Under the pieces are notes generated by a model. It had not been told where the DNA came from and did not search any database. It was given only the letters and a program-made list of their open reading frames with translations. From positions 2,108,001 through 2,172,000 of the forward strand of contig NZ_CP118631.1 in NCBI RefSeq assembly GCF_028993635.1: DNA of 64,000 nucleotides, given 5' to 3'. Below, piece by piece: positions 33,559 through 41,577 of the stretch. This stretch comes from Mucilaginibacter sp. SJ (GTDB lineage: Bacteria; Bacteroidota; Bacteroidia; Sphingobacteriales; Sphingobacteriaceae). The position numbers were made by a program, and so were the translations under genes. Within the stretch, counting starts at the first letter, position 1. Each line of letters starts with the position of its first letter.

Positions 33559-35907
33559 ATGACCAATTATAACTACAAGCTTGATATCAGCAACGATGAT
33601 ATCGAGAAAACAAAAAAATATACCGACGCTTTAAATGAATTGAGAAAAGCGGTTATTGGAGTGAACAGCAAATTCCCCGAGTTTTCGGATGGCTTAAAAG
33701 AAGGCATTAAAGCCATCGGTGAGAAACTACCGGAAGTGGTGGACGCGATGCAGAAATTAAACGAGCAAAATAAAGAGCTTGCTGCATCCGGCCAGAAGCC
33801 CAAAAACATTTTAAAAGAGTTAGCATCTTCGTTTTTATCCTGGAACTCTCTTATCTCTGTCGGCATCACTTTGCTTGCCAGCTATAGCGATGTGATTATA
33901 GATTGGGTGGCTGACATGCTCAAAGGGCAGGCTACGCTCTCTGCCCTGGGCAAAGCAATGAAGGATAATGCGATCATTACTGAATCGCTTATACAAACTA
34001 AGTTGAAAGCTGATCAAGCGGCGCAGCGTGAAATTGCTAACTTAACTGCCTTGTACCGTGCCACACAAAGCCATATGCTATTAATGGTTGACAAAAAGAA
34101 AGCTGCTGCTGCGTTAAGAGATCAATGGCCCGAAACATTCAAAAACGTTAGTGACGAGGCTTTTTTTAATAATAAAGCAGCAGAATCATATAAAAACCTA
34201 AAAGAACAAATTCTTGCGACAGCCTATGCGGAGGAGGCAAAGAGCAAAATTGCTGTAAATGCGAGCAGGATACTTGAAAATAATTTAAAAATTGAGAAAG
34301 AGCGTAAGAACAATCTTGATGTTCTAAAAGAAAAAGCAATAGTCGATAACCGCTATGAATATACTTTAAAAAATCCTGTTCACGACGAAGGGGAAACAAT
34401 TAAGGGATTGGCCAATAGTGCAGGACTTCTTGCTAAAGATCTTGGCGCCAGCGACAAAATAATTTATGACCTATCAACGGACACAAAATTACTTAATGAC
34501 CAAAACGAAAAATTTTATCAGGAAATTGAAAAAAGAGAAAAGCTAATTTTAACCAACAAAAAGTCGAATGAAGTTAGTTCAGATACAACAGGAAAAAATT
34601 CACCTGGTACTCCGCATAAAAAATCAGTGAACCAAATAATTGATCATAGTCGCTCCACCGAAATCCTACAAGCCAAAGCAATCGATTTTGCCAAACAAAT
34701 TGAACTTGATAAACAAAACTACGATATCGAGCTTGCTACGTTAAATGACGCGCTGAATAAAAAGCTGATCAGTCAGGAAGATTACAACAAAAAAAGTGAG
34801 CAGCTTCAGCAAAAATTCCATCTTGTTATTGGCGATAAAATTCAGTTTTTCAATAAAAATGATTTTGATGAAGCCAAAAAGCAAATGCAAGCCGTAATAG
34901 ATGCCCATCAACACGAGGACACTATGGCAAAGGATGAGAAAAAGGTTGATAAAGCCCTGCTCCCCGGTCAAAAATTAGAAGCTGAAAAACAACTCATTGA
35001 TGATAAATATAGTTACGAGATTAAACTGGCCGCCGGCAACGCCGACAAGATTAAAGAATTAGAAGATCAAAAGCAAAAGGATATTACAGTGTTAACTCAG
35101 CAATACGAGCAACAACGTAAAGAGTTTGCATTGCAAAGCGCACAACAAGTGGCCGATAAAGCTTTTTCTATCATTCAAAACAATATTAAAACACAAAGTG
35201 ACGCCAGGATAAGAGGGTTGGAAAAAGACAAATCAGCCGAACTAAGCAATAAAAACCTGACAAACACCCAGAAAAAAGCGATTGAAGATAAGTATCAAAA
35301 AAAGGAAGCTGCAGAAAAAGTCAAGGCCTTTAAGGCAGAACAGAAAGCATCGATATTACAAGCCGTTATTAACGGTGCATTGGCCATTACCAAAGCAACG
35401 TCACAAACGGGTATACTTGCTCCCTTTGTTATACCGGGCATCATCGCCTCTACAGCTATACAAGTAGCCACTATTGTAGCTCAAAAACCACCTCAATATG
35501 CTAAAGGCGGCTTACACTATCAGTCCGACGGTCGGGGGGCATTATTGCCCGGTTATAGCCGTACCGATAATACAAATGCATACCTCCGTTCGGGTGAAGC
35601 TATTGTTGTGTCTGAAGCAATGCGTAATCCCTGGGCCCGCAATTTGGTAAGTGCAATTAACGTGGCGCATGGTGGTCGTGACTTTTCGATACCCAATCCA
35701 GGCCGCGGTTATGCCATAGGAGGTATATTTACCGACGGAGGCAATGCTAACCGTTATTATAATCAACCGGTTAACGATGTGAAAGATCTGGCCAATACGC
35801 TTGCCTACCAAATGATCAATAACTTCCCTCCTGTTTATGTGGATGTTAAGGACATAAATAACCAACAAAATATATTGGCCCAAACTATCAACCGTGTAAA
35901 CCTTTAA
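33559..35907 (+). CDS. Putative tail tape-measure protein, 782 aa
   Basis: The N-terminal half has helical, coiled-coil regions and a membrane-like stretch (LASSFLSWNSLISVGITLLA) typical of tape-measure proteins. Between 370 and 640 there is a long charged coiled coil. The C-terminal part has a hydrophobic segment (FVIPGIIASTAIQVATIVA) and a Gly/Asn-rich end with YAKGGLHYQSDGRGALLPGY and VDVKDINNQQNILAQTI, which is the usual end of Bacteroidota tape measures. It sets tail length in siphophages. Its length fits a short to medium tail. It follows the accessory pair. Confidence 0.82.
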   Translation: MTNYNYKLDISNDDIEKTKKYTDALNELRKAVIGVNSKFPEFSDGLKEGIKAIGEKLPEVVDAMQKLNEQNKELAASGQKPKNILKELASSFLSWNSLISVGITLLASYSDVIIDWVADMLKGQATLSALGKAMKDNAIITESLIQTKLKADQAAQREIANLTALYRATQSHMLLMVDKKKAAAALRDQWPETFKNVSDEAFFNNKAAESYKNLKEQILATAYAEEAKSKIAVNASRILENNLKIEKERKNNLDVLKEKAIVDNRYEYTLKNPVHDEGETIKGLANSAGLLAKDLGASDKIIYDLSTDTKLLNDQNEKFYQEIEKREKLILTNKKSNEVSSDTTGKNSPGTPHKKSVNQIIDHSRSTEILQAKAIDFAKQIELDKQNYDIELATLNDALNKKLISQEDYNKKSEQLQQKFHLVIGDKIQFFNKNDFDEAKKQMQAVIDAHQHEDTMAKDEKKVDKALLPGQKLEAEKQLIDDKYSYEIKLAAGNADKIKELEDQKQKDITVLTQQYEQQRKEFALQSAQQVADKAFSIIQNNIKTQSDARIRGLEKDKSAELSNKNLTNTQKKAIEDKYQKKEAAEKVKAFKAEQKASILQAVINGALAITKATSQTGILAPFVIPGIIASTAIQVATIVAQKPPQYAKGGLHYQSDGRGALLPGYSRTDNTNAYLRSGEAIVVSEAMRNPWARNLVSAINVAHGGRDFSIPNPGRGYAIGGIFTDGGNANRYYNQPVNDVKDLANTLAYQMINNFPPVYVDVKDINNQQNILAQTINRVNL

Positions 35908-35938
35908 ATAAACTATGCCAATCATCACAATAAACATA

Positions 35939-36035
35939 CCGCTAACCGCTAACCGCTAACCGCTAACCGCTAACCGCTAACCGCTAACCGCTAACCGCTA
36001 ACCGCTAACCGCTAACCGCTAACCCTGACCGCTAA
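35939..36035. repeat. Heptanucleotide tandem repeat (CCGCTAA)12 plus imperfect copies
   Basis: Twelve exact 7-bp units run 35939-36022, then a broken unit and one more (to 36035). Every reading frame on both strands meets stops within 21 bp, so the array is not coding. It ends 5 bp before the ATG of the next gene. Confidence 0.97.
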
Positions 36036-36039
36036 AAAA

Positions 36040-36279
36040 ATGGATATCCAAATAGCCAATACCCTTTTTGATGAAGGAATTTTCTCTGCCATGTATAAGG
36101 CTGGCTTTATAACCACTAAAGTATTTGTGTACCGTGAAATATATTTATGGGTGAACGCCCAGCAGCAAACCCGTGGTATTAATAAAAATCAGGCTGTGCT
36201 TGAAGCAGAAATAAAGTTCAATAAAGACGAACGCACTATTTGGCGTGCACTCAATTGCTTTTCGGAGAAAGCAGCTTAA
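36040..36279 (+). CDS. Small phage protein, 79 aa, downstream of tape measure
   Basis: A soluble, helical protein (KVFVYREIYLWVNAQQQTRG and KFNKDERTIWRALNCF, the latter resembling a winged-helix or HTH-like segment). It sits between tape measure and protease. The array of 7-bp repeats ends directly ahead of its start, so its expression may vary with repeat number. Function unknown. Confidence 0.6.
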   Translation: MDIQIANTLFDEGIFSAMYKAGFITTKVFVYREIYLWVNAQQQTRGINKNQAVLEAEIKFNKDERTIWRALNCFSEKAA

Positions 36280-36580
36280 CCCATAGCACTGACAAAACAC
36301 TGTCACCATGTTAAATGAAATTTGTACCGACATTTGTTATATCAATTCGCAGGTATCGCGATCTCCAAGGGTTCAGAACAAATAACGCGACTCATTTCCA
36401 ATAATAACAACCGCTGACAAAACGCTGTCACCATCCAAATAATAAATAACCACGACCTTTGATACATGCCAATTGGCATTGAAAAACCAAAAGATCGTAC
36501 GCTACCTAAGCGACAAACAAGGTCCCGGTTTCAATCCTGGACTTTCCAACTTACCGACTTTCGGACTTAAAACAACCAAT
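36280..36580. promoter_or_regulatory. 300-bp non-coding region with two dyad repeats, ahead of the head module
   Basis: Two 23-bp direct repeats (36286-36309 and 36412-36434, two A/G differences) each contain TGACA-N6-TGTCA. A 14-bp palindrome ATGCCAATTGGCAT lies at 36466-36479. A frame from 36473 uses a TTG and has a non-family N-terminus, so I read this as regulatory or recombination DNA rather than gene. Confidence 0.55.
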
Positions 36581-37783
36581 ATGAGTTACAAAATTTATTT
36601 ATACGATACCGAAACCGACTGCATTGGTTCGGGTAATTTATCATCAGTTTACATACAAACCCAACTTGAGGCGGCAGCGGGCGATGACGTTGAAGTACAC
36701 ATCAGTTCGGTAGGCGGCAGTGCATTTGATGCCATCGCTATTTATGATTTGCTTAAAAAGTATCCCGGTAAAGTTACTACCTATATCGACGCGCTGGCCG
36801 CCTCAGCAGCATCAGTTGTTGCAATGGGCGGCAGAAAAGTGATCATGAGCAAATACGCGCTGCTTATGATTCACAAACCAATGGTTGGTACCGGCGGCAA
36901 TGCAGATGAACTTTTAAAAGATGTACAGATGCTAAATGTAGTTCAGGAGCGCCTGGCACAGATCTACATAGACAAATCCGGGTTGGACGGAGTTACCGTA
37001 AACAGCCTGATCAACGCCGTAACCTGGATGACTGCCGATCAGGCCCTTGACCTTGGCTTTATCGACCAAATAGAAGATTATCAAACAGAGATTACCAACA
37101 GCGCGCTTATTAAAAACTACACAAACGCTGCCCCAGCAGTTTACCAGCGATGCATCAACAAAATCTTAAACATAAATAACAACAGCATGAACATCGAGAA
37201 CAAAGAACTCATTGAGAAAACAACATCGGTATTAGACAAGATCATGAACTTTTTTAAAAAAGTGGTAAACAAGCAAACCATCACCGATAAGGGAACGCTC
37301 CATCACGCAGGCCAAATTGAAGAAGGCGCCGAGGTTTATCAGGACGAAGACATGACTACACCTGCCATAAGTGATACTTATACCTGCGCCGATGGAAAAC
37401 AACTGGACGTTAAACAGGGAAAGATTCAGACAGTAACACCTGCCGACTCCGAAAATGCACCGGAAGCAGAAGATGAAGATGACGACCTGCCTGAAAGTAA
37501 ATTTAAATCGACTAAAAAACCTGCCGATGTGCAAAATCGCATCCAACAGTTAAAAGCCCGTTTGCATGCGCAAAATGCACTGTTAACAGAAGCCCGTACA
37601 GCACTTGAAGAAGCCAACAACCGCCTGCAGAAAACACGCACTGAGGTAAAAAACGAAATCAAATCAACCTTTATCCCTGAAAGTTCAAAACGCAGCAATA
37701 AAACCTACACAGAACCAGCTCCGTTCTTCGCACCACAAACCGAAATCGCAAAAAATGCGGTAAAAAAAGCTATCGCTTCCTAA
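36581..37783 (+). CDS. ClpP-type phage head maturation protease with C-terminal scaffold-like region, 400 aa
   Basis: From the ATG at 36581 the first ~190 residues are an S14 ClpP-like serine protease: VHISSVGGSAFDAIAIYDLL, catalytic Ser75 in DALAASAAS and His98 in LLMIHKPM, and an Asp in TWMTADQALDLGFID. The remaining half is acidic and coiled-coil-like (LPESKFKSTKK, NRIQQLKARLHAQNALLTEA), similar to scaffolding domains fused to phage proteases. It immediately precedes the capsid gene, matching its role in head assembly. An upstream TTG frame is not family-like. Confidence 0.87.
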   Translation: MSYKIYLYDTETDCIGSGNLSSVYIQTQLEAAAGDDVEVHISSVGGSAFDAIAIYDLLKKYPGKVTTYIDALAASAASVVAMGGRKVIMSKYALLMIHKPMVGTGGNADELLKDVQMLNVVQERLAQIYIDKSGLDGVTVNSLINAVTWMTADQALDLGFIDQIEDYQTEITNSALIKNYTNAAPAVYQRCINKILNINNNSMNIENKELIEKTTSVLDKIMNFFKKVVNKQTITDKGTLHHAGQIEEGAEVYQDEDMTTPAISDTYTCADGKQLDVKQGKIQTVTPADSENAPEAEDEDDDLPESKFKSTKKPADVQNRIQQLKARLHAQNALLTEARTALEEANNRLQKTRTEVKNEIKSTFIPESSKRSNKTYTEPAPFFAPQTEIAKNAVKKAIAS

Positions 37784-37862
37784 ACCAATCAACACATTAC
37801 CTAAACTTTATCGCATCTAATTAACCCATTCTCACTATCCCTATACGTTTAAAACAATCAAA

Positions 37863-37890
37863 AGCTCCCCCTTTAGGGGGACGGGGGGCT
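37863..37890. repeat. Palindrome 8 bp upstream of capsid start
   Basis: AGCTCCCCC and the following GGGGGGCT/AGGGGG can pair, forming a strong GC hairpin directly before the capsid ATG. Such hairpins are common between genes of Sphingobacteriaceae. Confidence 0.6.
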
Positions 37891-37897
37891 AAACTTT

Positions 37898-39106
37898 ATG
37901 GCTCAATTTACATTTACAAACAACACCTACGCCGGCGAAGCGCTGGCAGGATTTATGGCAAGCACATTACTTGAAGCTGATTCAGTTAAGCGTGGCCTGC
38001 TCACCGTAATTAACGACGTAAAAGCCCGCAAGGTGATCCTTGATGTTGATGACGACGTTGTACTGCAAAACCCATCGGGTATCTTTACCGATCAGGGTAC
38101 AACTGCACACCAAACCGAAAGTTACCTTGACCCTGTGGTTTACGAATTTATGAAACAGGAACAATGGGATAAGCTTGCACAAAGCTGGGAAGCCCAGGCC
38201 CTAAAACCCGGTGCTTTCATGGACTACGAAGGTGTGGTTGACCTGTCGGACTTTATGGTACAGCGCTATCTAACCAAAATCCAGATAGCTAACGAGCGTT
38301 TGTACTGGCTTGGCAAAGGCGCAACCAAAGAAGCAGCCTTCACCGCCGATTTCCCCGGCTTGCTCCCATCAATAGCTGCGGCTTCAGGCGTTTATAAAGT
38401 AGGCTTAAGCAAACCGGCAACCTCATTAGCAGCAACAGCGATTGACGCGAACGGCATTGTAACCGTAACCGATACCTCAACCCTTGCCGATGGCGATGTT
38501 GTTACAATCACCGCGGTAACCGGCACCAGCAAGGATACAACCAACGGCGCGCCAGGTATCGCTGTTCAAGGCCAATCATATTTTATTCAGATTGCCAGTG
38601 CAACTTCATTCAAGCTGGTGCGCAATTATAACGAGGTTAACAGCCGCAAACCTGCAACTTTTAGCGGTACAGCTACGGCAGCTACAGTAAACTACATCAA
38701 CGTGAGCAACGTGTTACAGGTATTGGGCAGCGTTTACGCCCAGCTTGACCCTGCCGACAGGATCCAGGAGGATTTTAATCTACAGATCCCTTTACATGTA
38801 GGTTATGCTTATGCTCAGGCACAGGCAAACAATGCACTCAACGTTATCAACGCCTTTACAGATATGAAAAAAATGGACTACCTGGGTATTCCGCTTCAGA
38901 TTATGAACCACTGGCAGGCTAATACTATTTTAGGTGCAAGATCTTCTAACTTATTCCTCGGTGTCGACCTGTTAGGTGATGCTTCCGAGCTATCAACCGT
39001 TTACCTGAAGCCTTACACCAACGATAACGTGGTGCGCATGAAAGCCCGTATGAAAGCAGCCGTAAACTTCAAATTTGCCAACGAACTGTTCTACCTGTCA
39101 GCTTAG
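37898..39106 (+). CDS. Putative major capsid protein, 402 aa
   Basis: The protein resembles phage capsid proteins of the HK97 fold type: an N-terminal strand region (FTFTNNTYAGEALAGFMAS), a conserved central stretch with YEFMKQEQWDKLAQSWEA, an inserted Ser/Thr-rich beta domain around 200-265 and an ending AVNFKFANELFYL. It sits between protease and tail-tube genes, the expected place. It has no obvious N-terminal prohead delta domain, consistent with a separate scaffold on the protease protein. Lack of a named family keeps the confidence moderate. Confidence 0.72.
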   Translation: MAQFTFTNNTYAGEALAGFMASTLLEADSVKRGLLTVINDVKARKVILDVDDDVVLQNPSGIFTDQGTTAHQTESYLDPVVYEFMKQEQWDKLAQSWEAQALKPGAFMDYEGVVDLSDFMVQRYLTKIQIANERLYWLGKGATKEAAFTADFPGLLPSIAAASGVYKVGLSKPATSLAATAIDANGIVTVTDTSTLADGDVVTITAVTGTSKDTTNGAPGIAVQGQSYFIQIASATSFKLVRNYNEVNSRKPATFSGTATAATVNYINVSNVLQVLGSVYAQLDPADRIQEDFNLQIPLHVGYAYAQAQANNALNVINAFTDMKKMDYLGIPLQIMNHWQANTILGARSSNLFLGVDLLGDASELSTVYLKPYTNDNVVRMKARMKAAVNFKFANELFYLSA

Positions 39107-39125
39107 AATCAATTATTGAGTTATT

Positions 39126-39188
39126 GAATTAGCGATTTAGTGAATTTGCCTTTCATATCAAATGTATAATTCACTAAATCATTAATTC
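39126..39188. repeat. Inverted 21-bp arms with a third direct copy in head-module spacer
   Basis: 39126-39146 is the near-complement (two mismatches) of 39168-39188, forming a hairpin. A further TTCACTAAATC copy lies at 39208. The right arm is identical to 24059-24079. Confidence 0.75.
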
Positions 39189-39238
39189 AGCAACTCCTTG
39201 ATCCACTAATTCACTAAATCACTAACTAATTAATCTCC

Positions 39239-39826
39239 ATGTCAATTTATAATAAAATAAACGCAGGTTTCAGCCTGGGTACGAGCGAACCGATCACCTC
39301 GGGTATTGAGGATGTGATCTATATTTTTAATGCGGATGATGTTGTGCTCACTTATGACACAACCAACCCGCTTATTGTTAAAGGCTTAACGGCGGTAAGC
39401 AATGCTAAAGTTTACAAATTTGAAGGAACAAATAACAGTTTCAATACTACTTCCAAACAAACAAAAACCCAGGTAGGTCCGCGTTATACCGAGGAGATAG
39501 ATTTCAATATCGCAGGCTTATCTGTTGATATCAAAGGCCAGCTTATGGCCATGGGATATGGCCGCGTACGCGCCATAGCGGTTAATAACTATAAATCAAG
39601 CGATTCGGCCATTGAACTTTTTGGCGCGGTAAACGGATTGATCCTAACCGATGCCGAACGTAACGCCGCAGATGAATCACTTGACGGCGGCTACAAACTG
39701 AAGCTTACCAATCCGGATAAAATGAAAGAGCCTTACCCACCGCGTGCGGTATCTATTGCTCCCGGCACCGGCAGCGCCACCTATGCAAGCACTTTAGCAG
39801 CCCTCGAGGCGCTGGTTACAGCATAA
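39239..39826 (+). CDS. Putative major tail tube protein, 195 aa
   Basis: A beta-rich protein with TSGIEDVIYIFNADDVVLTY, then YKFEGTNNSFNTTSKQT, YTEEIDFNIAGLSVDIKGQL and ELFGAVNGLILT. This is the usual length and character of phage tail tube proteins of Bacteroidota elements. It lies between capsid and portal-type gene. The identity as tail tube is the best fit but not certain. Confidence 0.55.
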   Translation: MSIYNKINAGFSLGTSEPITSGIEDVIYIFNADDVVLTYDTTNPLIVKGLTAVSNAKVYKFEGTNNSFNTTSKQTKTQVGPRYTEEIDFNIAGLSVDIKGQLMAMGYGRVRAIAVNNYKSSDSAIELFGAVNGLILTDAERNAADESLDGGYKLKLTNPDKMKEPYPPRAVSIAPGTGSATYASTLAALEALVTA

Positions 39827-39840
39827 TCATTGTGTCATGA

Positions 39841-39872
39841 GGTCATTAGTCATTGTATAATGGCTAATGACC
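39841..39872. repeat. 14-bp inverted repeat in head-module spacer
   Basis: GGTCATTAGTCATT and its complement (one mismatch) around GTAT. The same ACTAATGAC words recur at about 39893 and at the start of the next gene. Confidence 0.65.
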
Positions 39873-39911
39873 ATTAAGATCTCATTTTTCTAACCTAAAA
39901 CTAATGACCAA

Positions 39912-40160
39912 ATGACTAATGACGTAATAACAAAAAAATATATCCTTAAACCTGGCTTTCATCAATTTGCCCCCGGTTCGGCAGCTATCCACAGTAATGA
40001 AAACCTTAGCGATGAAGAAGCCGAATGGTATTTGCAGCGATACCCGCATATAGCAGCATTGTTTGCTCCCCGGCCCGATGAAGGGGGTGGGACAGTGCAG
40101 GCCAACTATGAGCGTAAAATATCAGAAGATGAAGTTTTAAACAAAGGAGGTTTAGTATGA
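39912..40160 (+). CDS. Small phage head protein, 82 aa
   Basis: KKYILKPGFHQFAPGSAAIH followed by SDEEAEWYLQRYPHI. The gene overlaps the next start by 4 bp (ATGA type), so it is translationally coupled to the portal-type gene. Similar small proteins next to portals occur in Bacteroidota phages, but I cannot name the family. Confidence 0.6.
   Translation: MTNDVITKKYILKPGFHQFAPGSAAIHSNENLSDEEAEWYLQRYPHIAALFAPRPDEGGGTVQANYERKISEDEVLNKGGLV
40143..40150 (+). promoter_or_regulatory. Strong Shine-Dalgarno AAAGGAGG before portal gene
   Basis: AAAGGAGG lies 6 bp before the ATG at 40157. Bacteroidota genes rarely use Shine-Dalgarno sites, so this is unusual. It confirms the start. Confidence 0.7.
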
Positions 40161-41440
40161 AAACCTATCTTCCGCAAATTGAACGGCGAATACTGGTAAG
40201 GCCAAACCAAACCTATGGTATTCTTAATTATGACCTGGATAATGCTTATCCGCAGCGCATGCTCGAGTTGGTAGCCGGATCACCTACAGCAAAAGACTGC
40301 TGGAACAAACGAACAAAATTCATTGCCGGTAACGGGTTTGAAAAAAGAGACCTCGGCAAACAGGTAATTAACTCCAAAGGCTTGACCCTTGCCAAACTAT
40401 TAAAGGCATTGGCTACCGACAAAGCACTTTTCACTGGTTTCGGCATTCACCTAAATTACAATGCTGATTTTAAGATTGTATCAGTAAGCTATGTGAAATT
40501 CGAGGATATCCGCATGGGTGATACTGATGCCCCGGAAACAGCCGATAAATACGCGCTATACTCGGATTGGGGCCGCAAAACCTGGAAAAACATCATGCGC
40601 AGCAAGATCACTTTTTTAGACAGGTATAACCCCGATCCGCAGGTGATCCGGGAACAGGTATCCCGGGCCGGCGGATGGGAGCATTACAAAGGGCAGCTAT
40701 TTTATTTTAACCCGGAAGTTGATGATTACCCGCTGATTGAAGCAGATTCGGTATGGGAAGATTTTGAAACCGAGGCCGGGATCAAGATTTTCAACAACAG
40801 GGAGGTAACCACCGGGTTTCTGCCATCAACCATGCTTTTTATGCAGTCGCGCCGCGAGGAGGCCGAAAACACCAGGCCTGATGCCGATGAGTACTCAGCG
40901 GCCAATATACCATCGCAGCTTGAAAAAGACCTGGGCGCATTCCAGGGTGCGAAAAGCGCGCAAAAGATCATCGTAATAGAATATGAAGATGAAAACTCCA
41001 AACCGGAATTCAAGGCATACCCTATTCAAAATAACGACAAGCTATTTGAAACTACCGAACGATCTGTGGAAGCGCGGATTATCAAAGGCTTTTCGGTGCC
41101 AAAAGAATTGATTAACGCCGAAAAATCATCCGGCTTGAGTAATGGCAGCGAAAAAAAGCAGGCTATTCTTGAATTTAATGATAATACCGCCACTGATAGA
41201 CTGGACTTGTCAGAAACCTTTGCCGAAATATTCAGCCACTTTTACAAAGAGCTAAATCCCGGTAATAACTGGAATATTGTGCCGGTAACGGCAATAGCAG
41301 CCGACGATACCCCTGGCATCAAAGCCGGAAACGCCATCAATGAGCTTCTGCAATCAACCATTCCTCAAAAAAACAAAATAGCCGCTTTGGTATACGCCTA
41401 CGGTTTTAAGCAAGCAGAAGCCGAAGCTATGTGCCAATAA
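40157..41440 (+). CDS. Putative phage portal protein, 427 aa
   Basis: The protein has the helical, repetitive layout of portals: an N-terminal part (NYDLDNAYPQRMLELVAGSP), WNKRTKFIAGNGF, a central YVKFEDIRM and the clip/wing helices including RIIKGFSVPKELI with SSGLSNGSEKKQ, which is a typical portal signature. The C-terminus is helical. It forms the ring through which DNA is packaged by the terminase at 25289. It lies downstream of the capsid gene, whereas most phages have it upstream. Confidence 0.78.
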   Translation: MKTYLPQIERRILVRPNQTYGILNYDLDNAYPQRMLELVAGSPTAKDCWNKRTKFIAGNGFEKRDLGKQVINSKGLTLAKLLKALATDKALFTGFGIHLNYNADFKIVSVSYVKFEDIRMGDTDAPETADKYALYSDWGRKTWKNIMRSKITFLDRYNPDPQVIREQVSRAGGWEHYKGQLFYFNPEVDDYPLIEADSVWEDFETEAGIKIFNNREVTTGFLPSTMLFMQSRREEAENTRPDADEYSAANIPSQLEKDLGAFQGAKSAQKIIVIEYEDENSKPEFKAYPIQNNDKLFETTERSVEARIIKGFSVPKELINAEKSSGLSNGSEKKQAILEFNDNTATDRLDLSETFAEIFSHFYKELNPGNNWNIVPVTAIAADDTPGIKAGNAINELLQSTIPQKNKIAALVYAYGFKQAEAEAMCQ

Positions 41441-41450
41441 TTAAGCCATA

Positions 41451-41503
41451 AGTCTCCAGTCAGAAGTTCTAAGTATATAAAGGAAAACTTCCGACTTGAG
41501 ACT
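41451..41503. repeat. 18-bp inverted repeat in head-module spacer
   Basis: AGTCTCCAGTCAGAAGTT (41451-41468) and its near-complement at 41486-41503 (two mismatches). The sequence type AAGTCTxxAGTC is a frequent intergenic word in Sphingobacteriaceae. Confidence 0.65.
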
Positions 41504-41564
41504 CCCACTTCCAGGTCAATCAACACAATCGTAAATAACATTTTCAAATCCCTTAACAGGAGTT

Positions 41565-41570
41565 AGGAGG
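41565..41570 (+). promoter_or_regulatory. Shine-Dalgarno AGGAGG before connector gene
   Basis: AGGAGG 7 bp before the ATG at 41578 and a second AGGAG just upstream. It favours this start over the ATG at 41573 in another frame. Confidence 0.65.
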
Positions 41571-41577
41571 CCATGCC

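Noticed and set aside
35939..36035. CRISPR array
   Set aside because: The unit is 7 bp with no spacers and there are no cas genes; it is a simple tandem repeat.
36473..36580. N-terminal extension of the ClpP-like protease
   Set aside because: It opens with TTG, and the added 36 residues have no family resemblance; the protease fold starts at the ATG at 36581.
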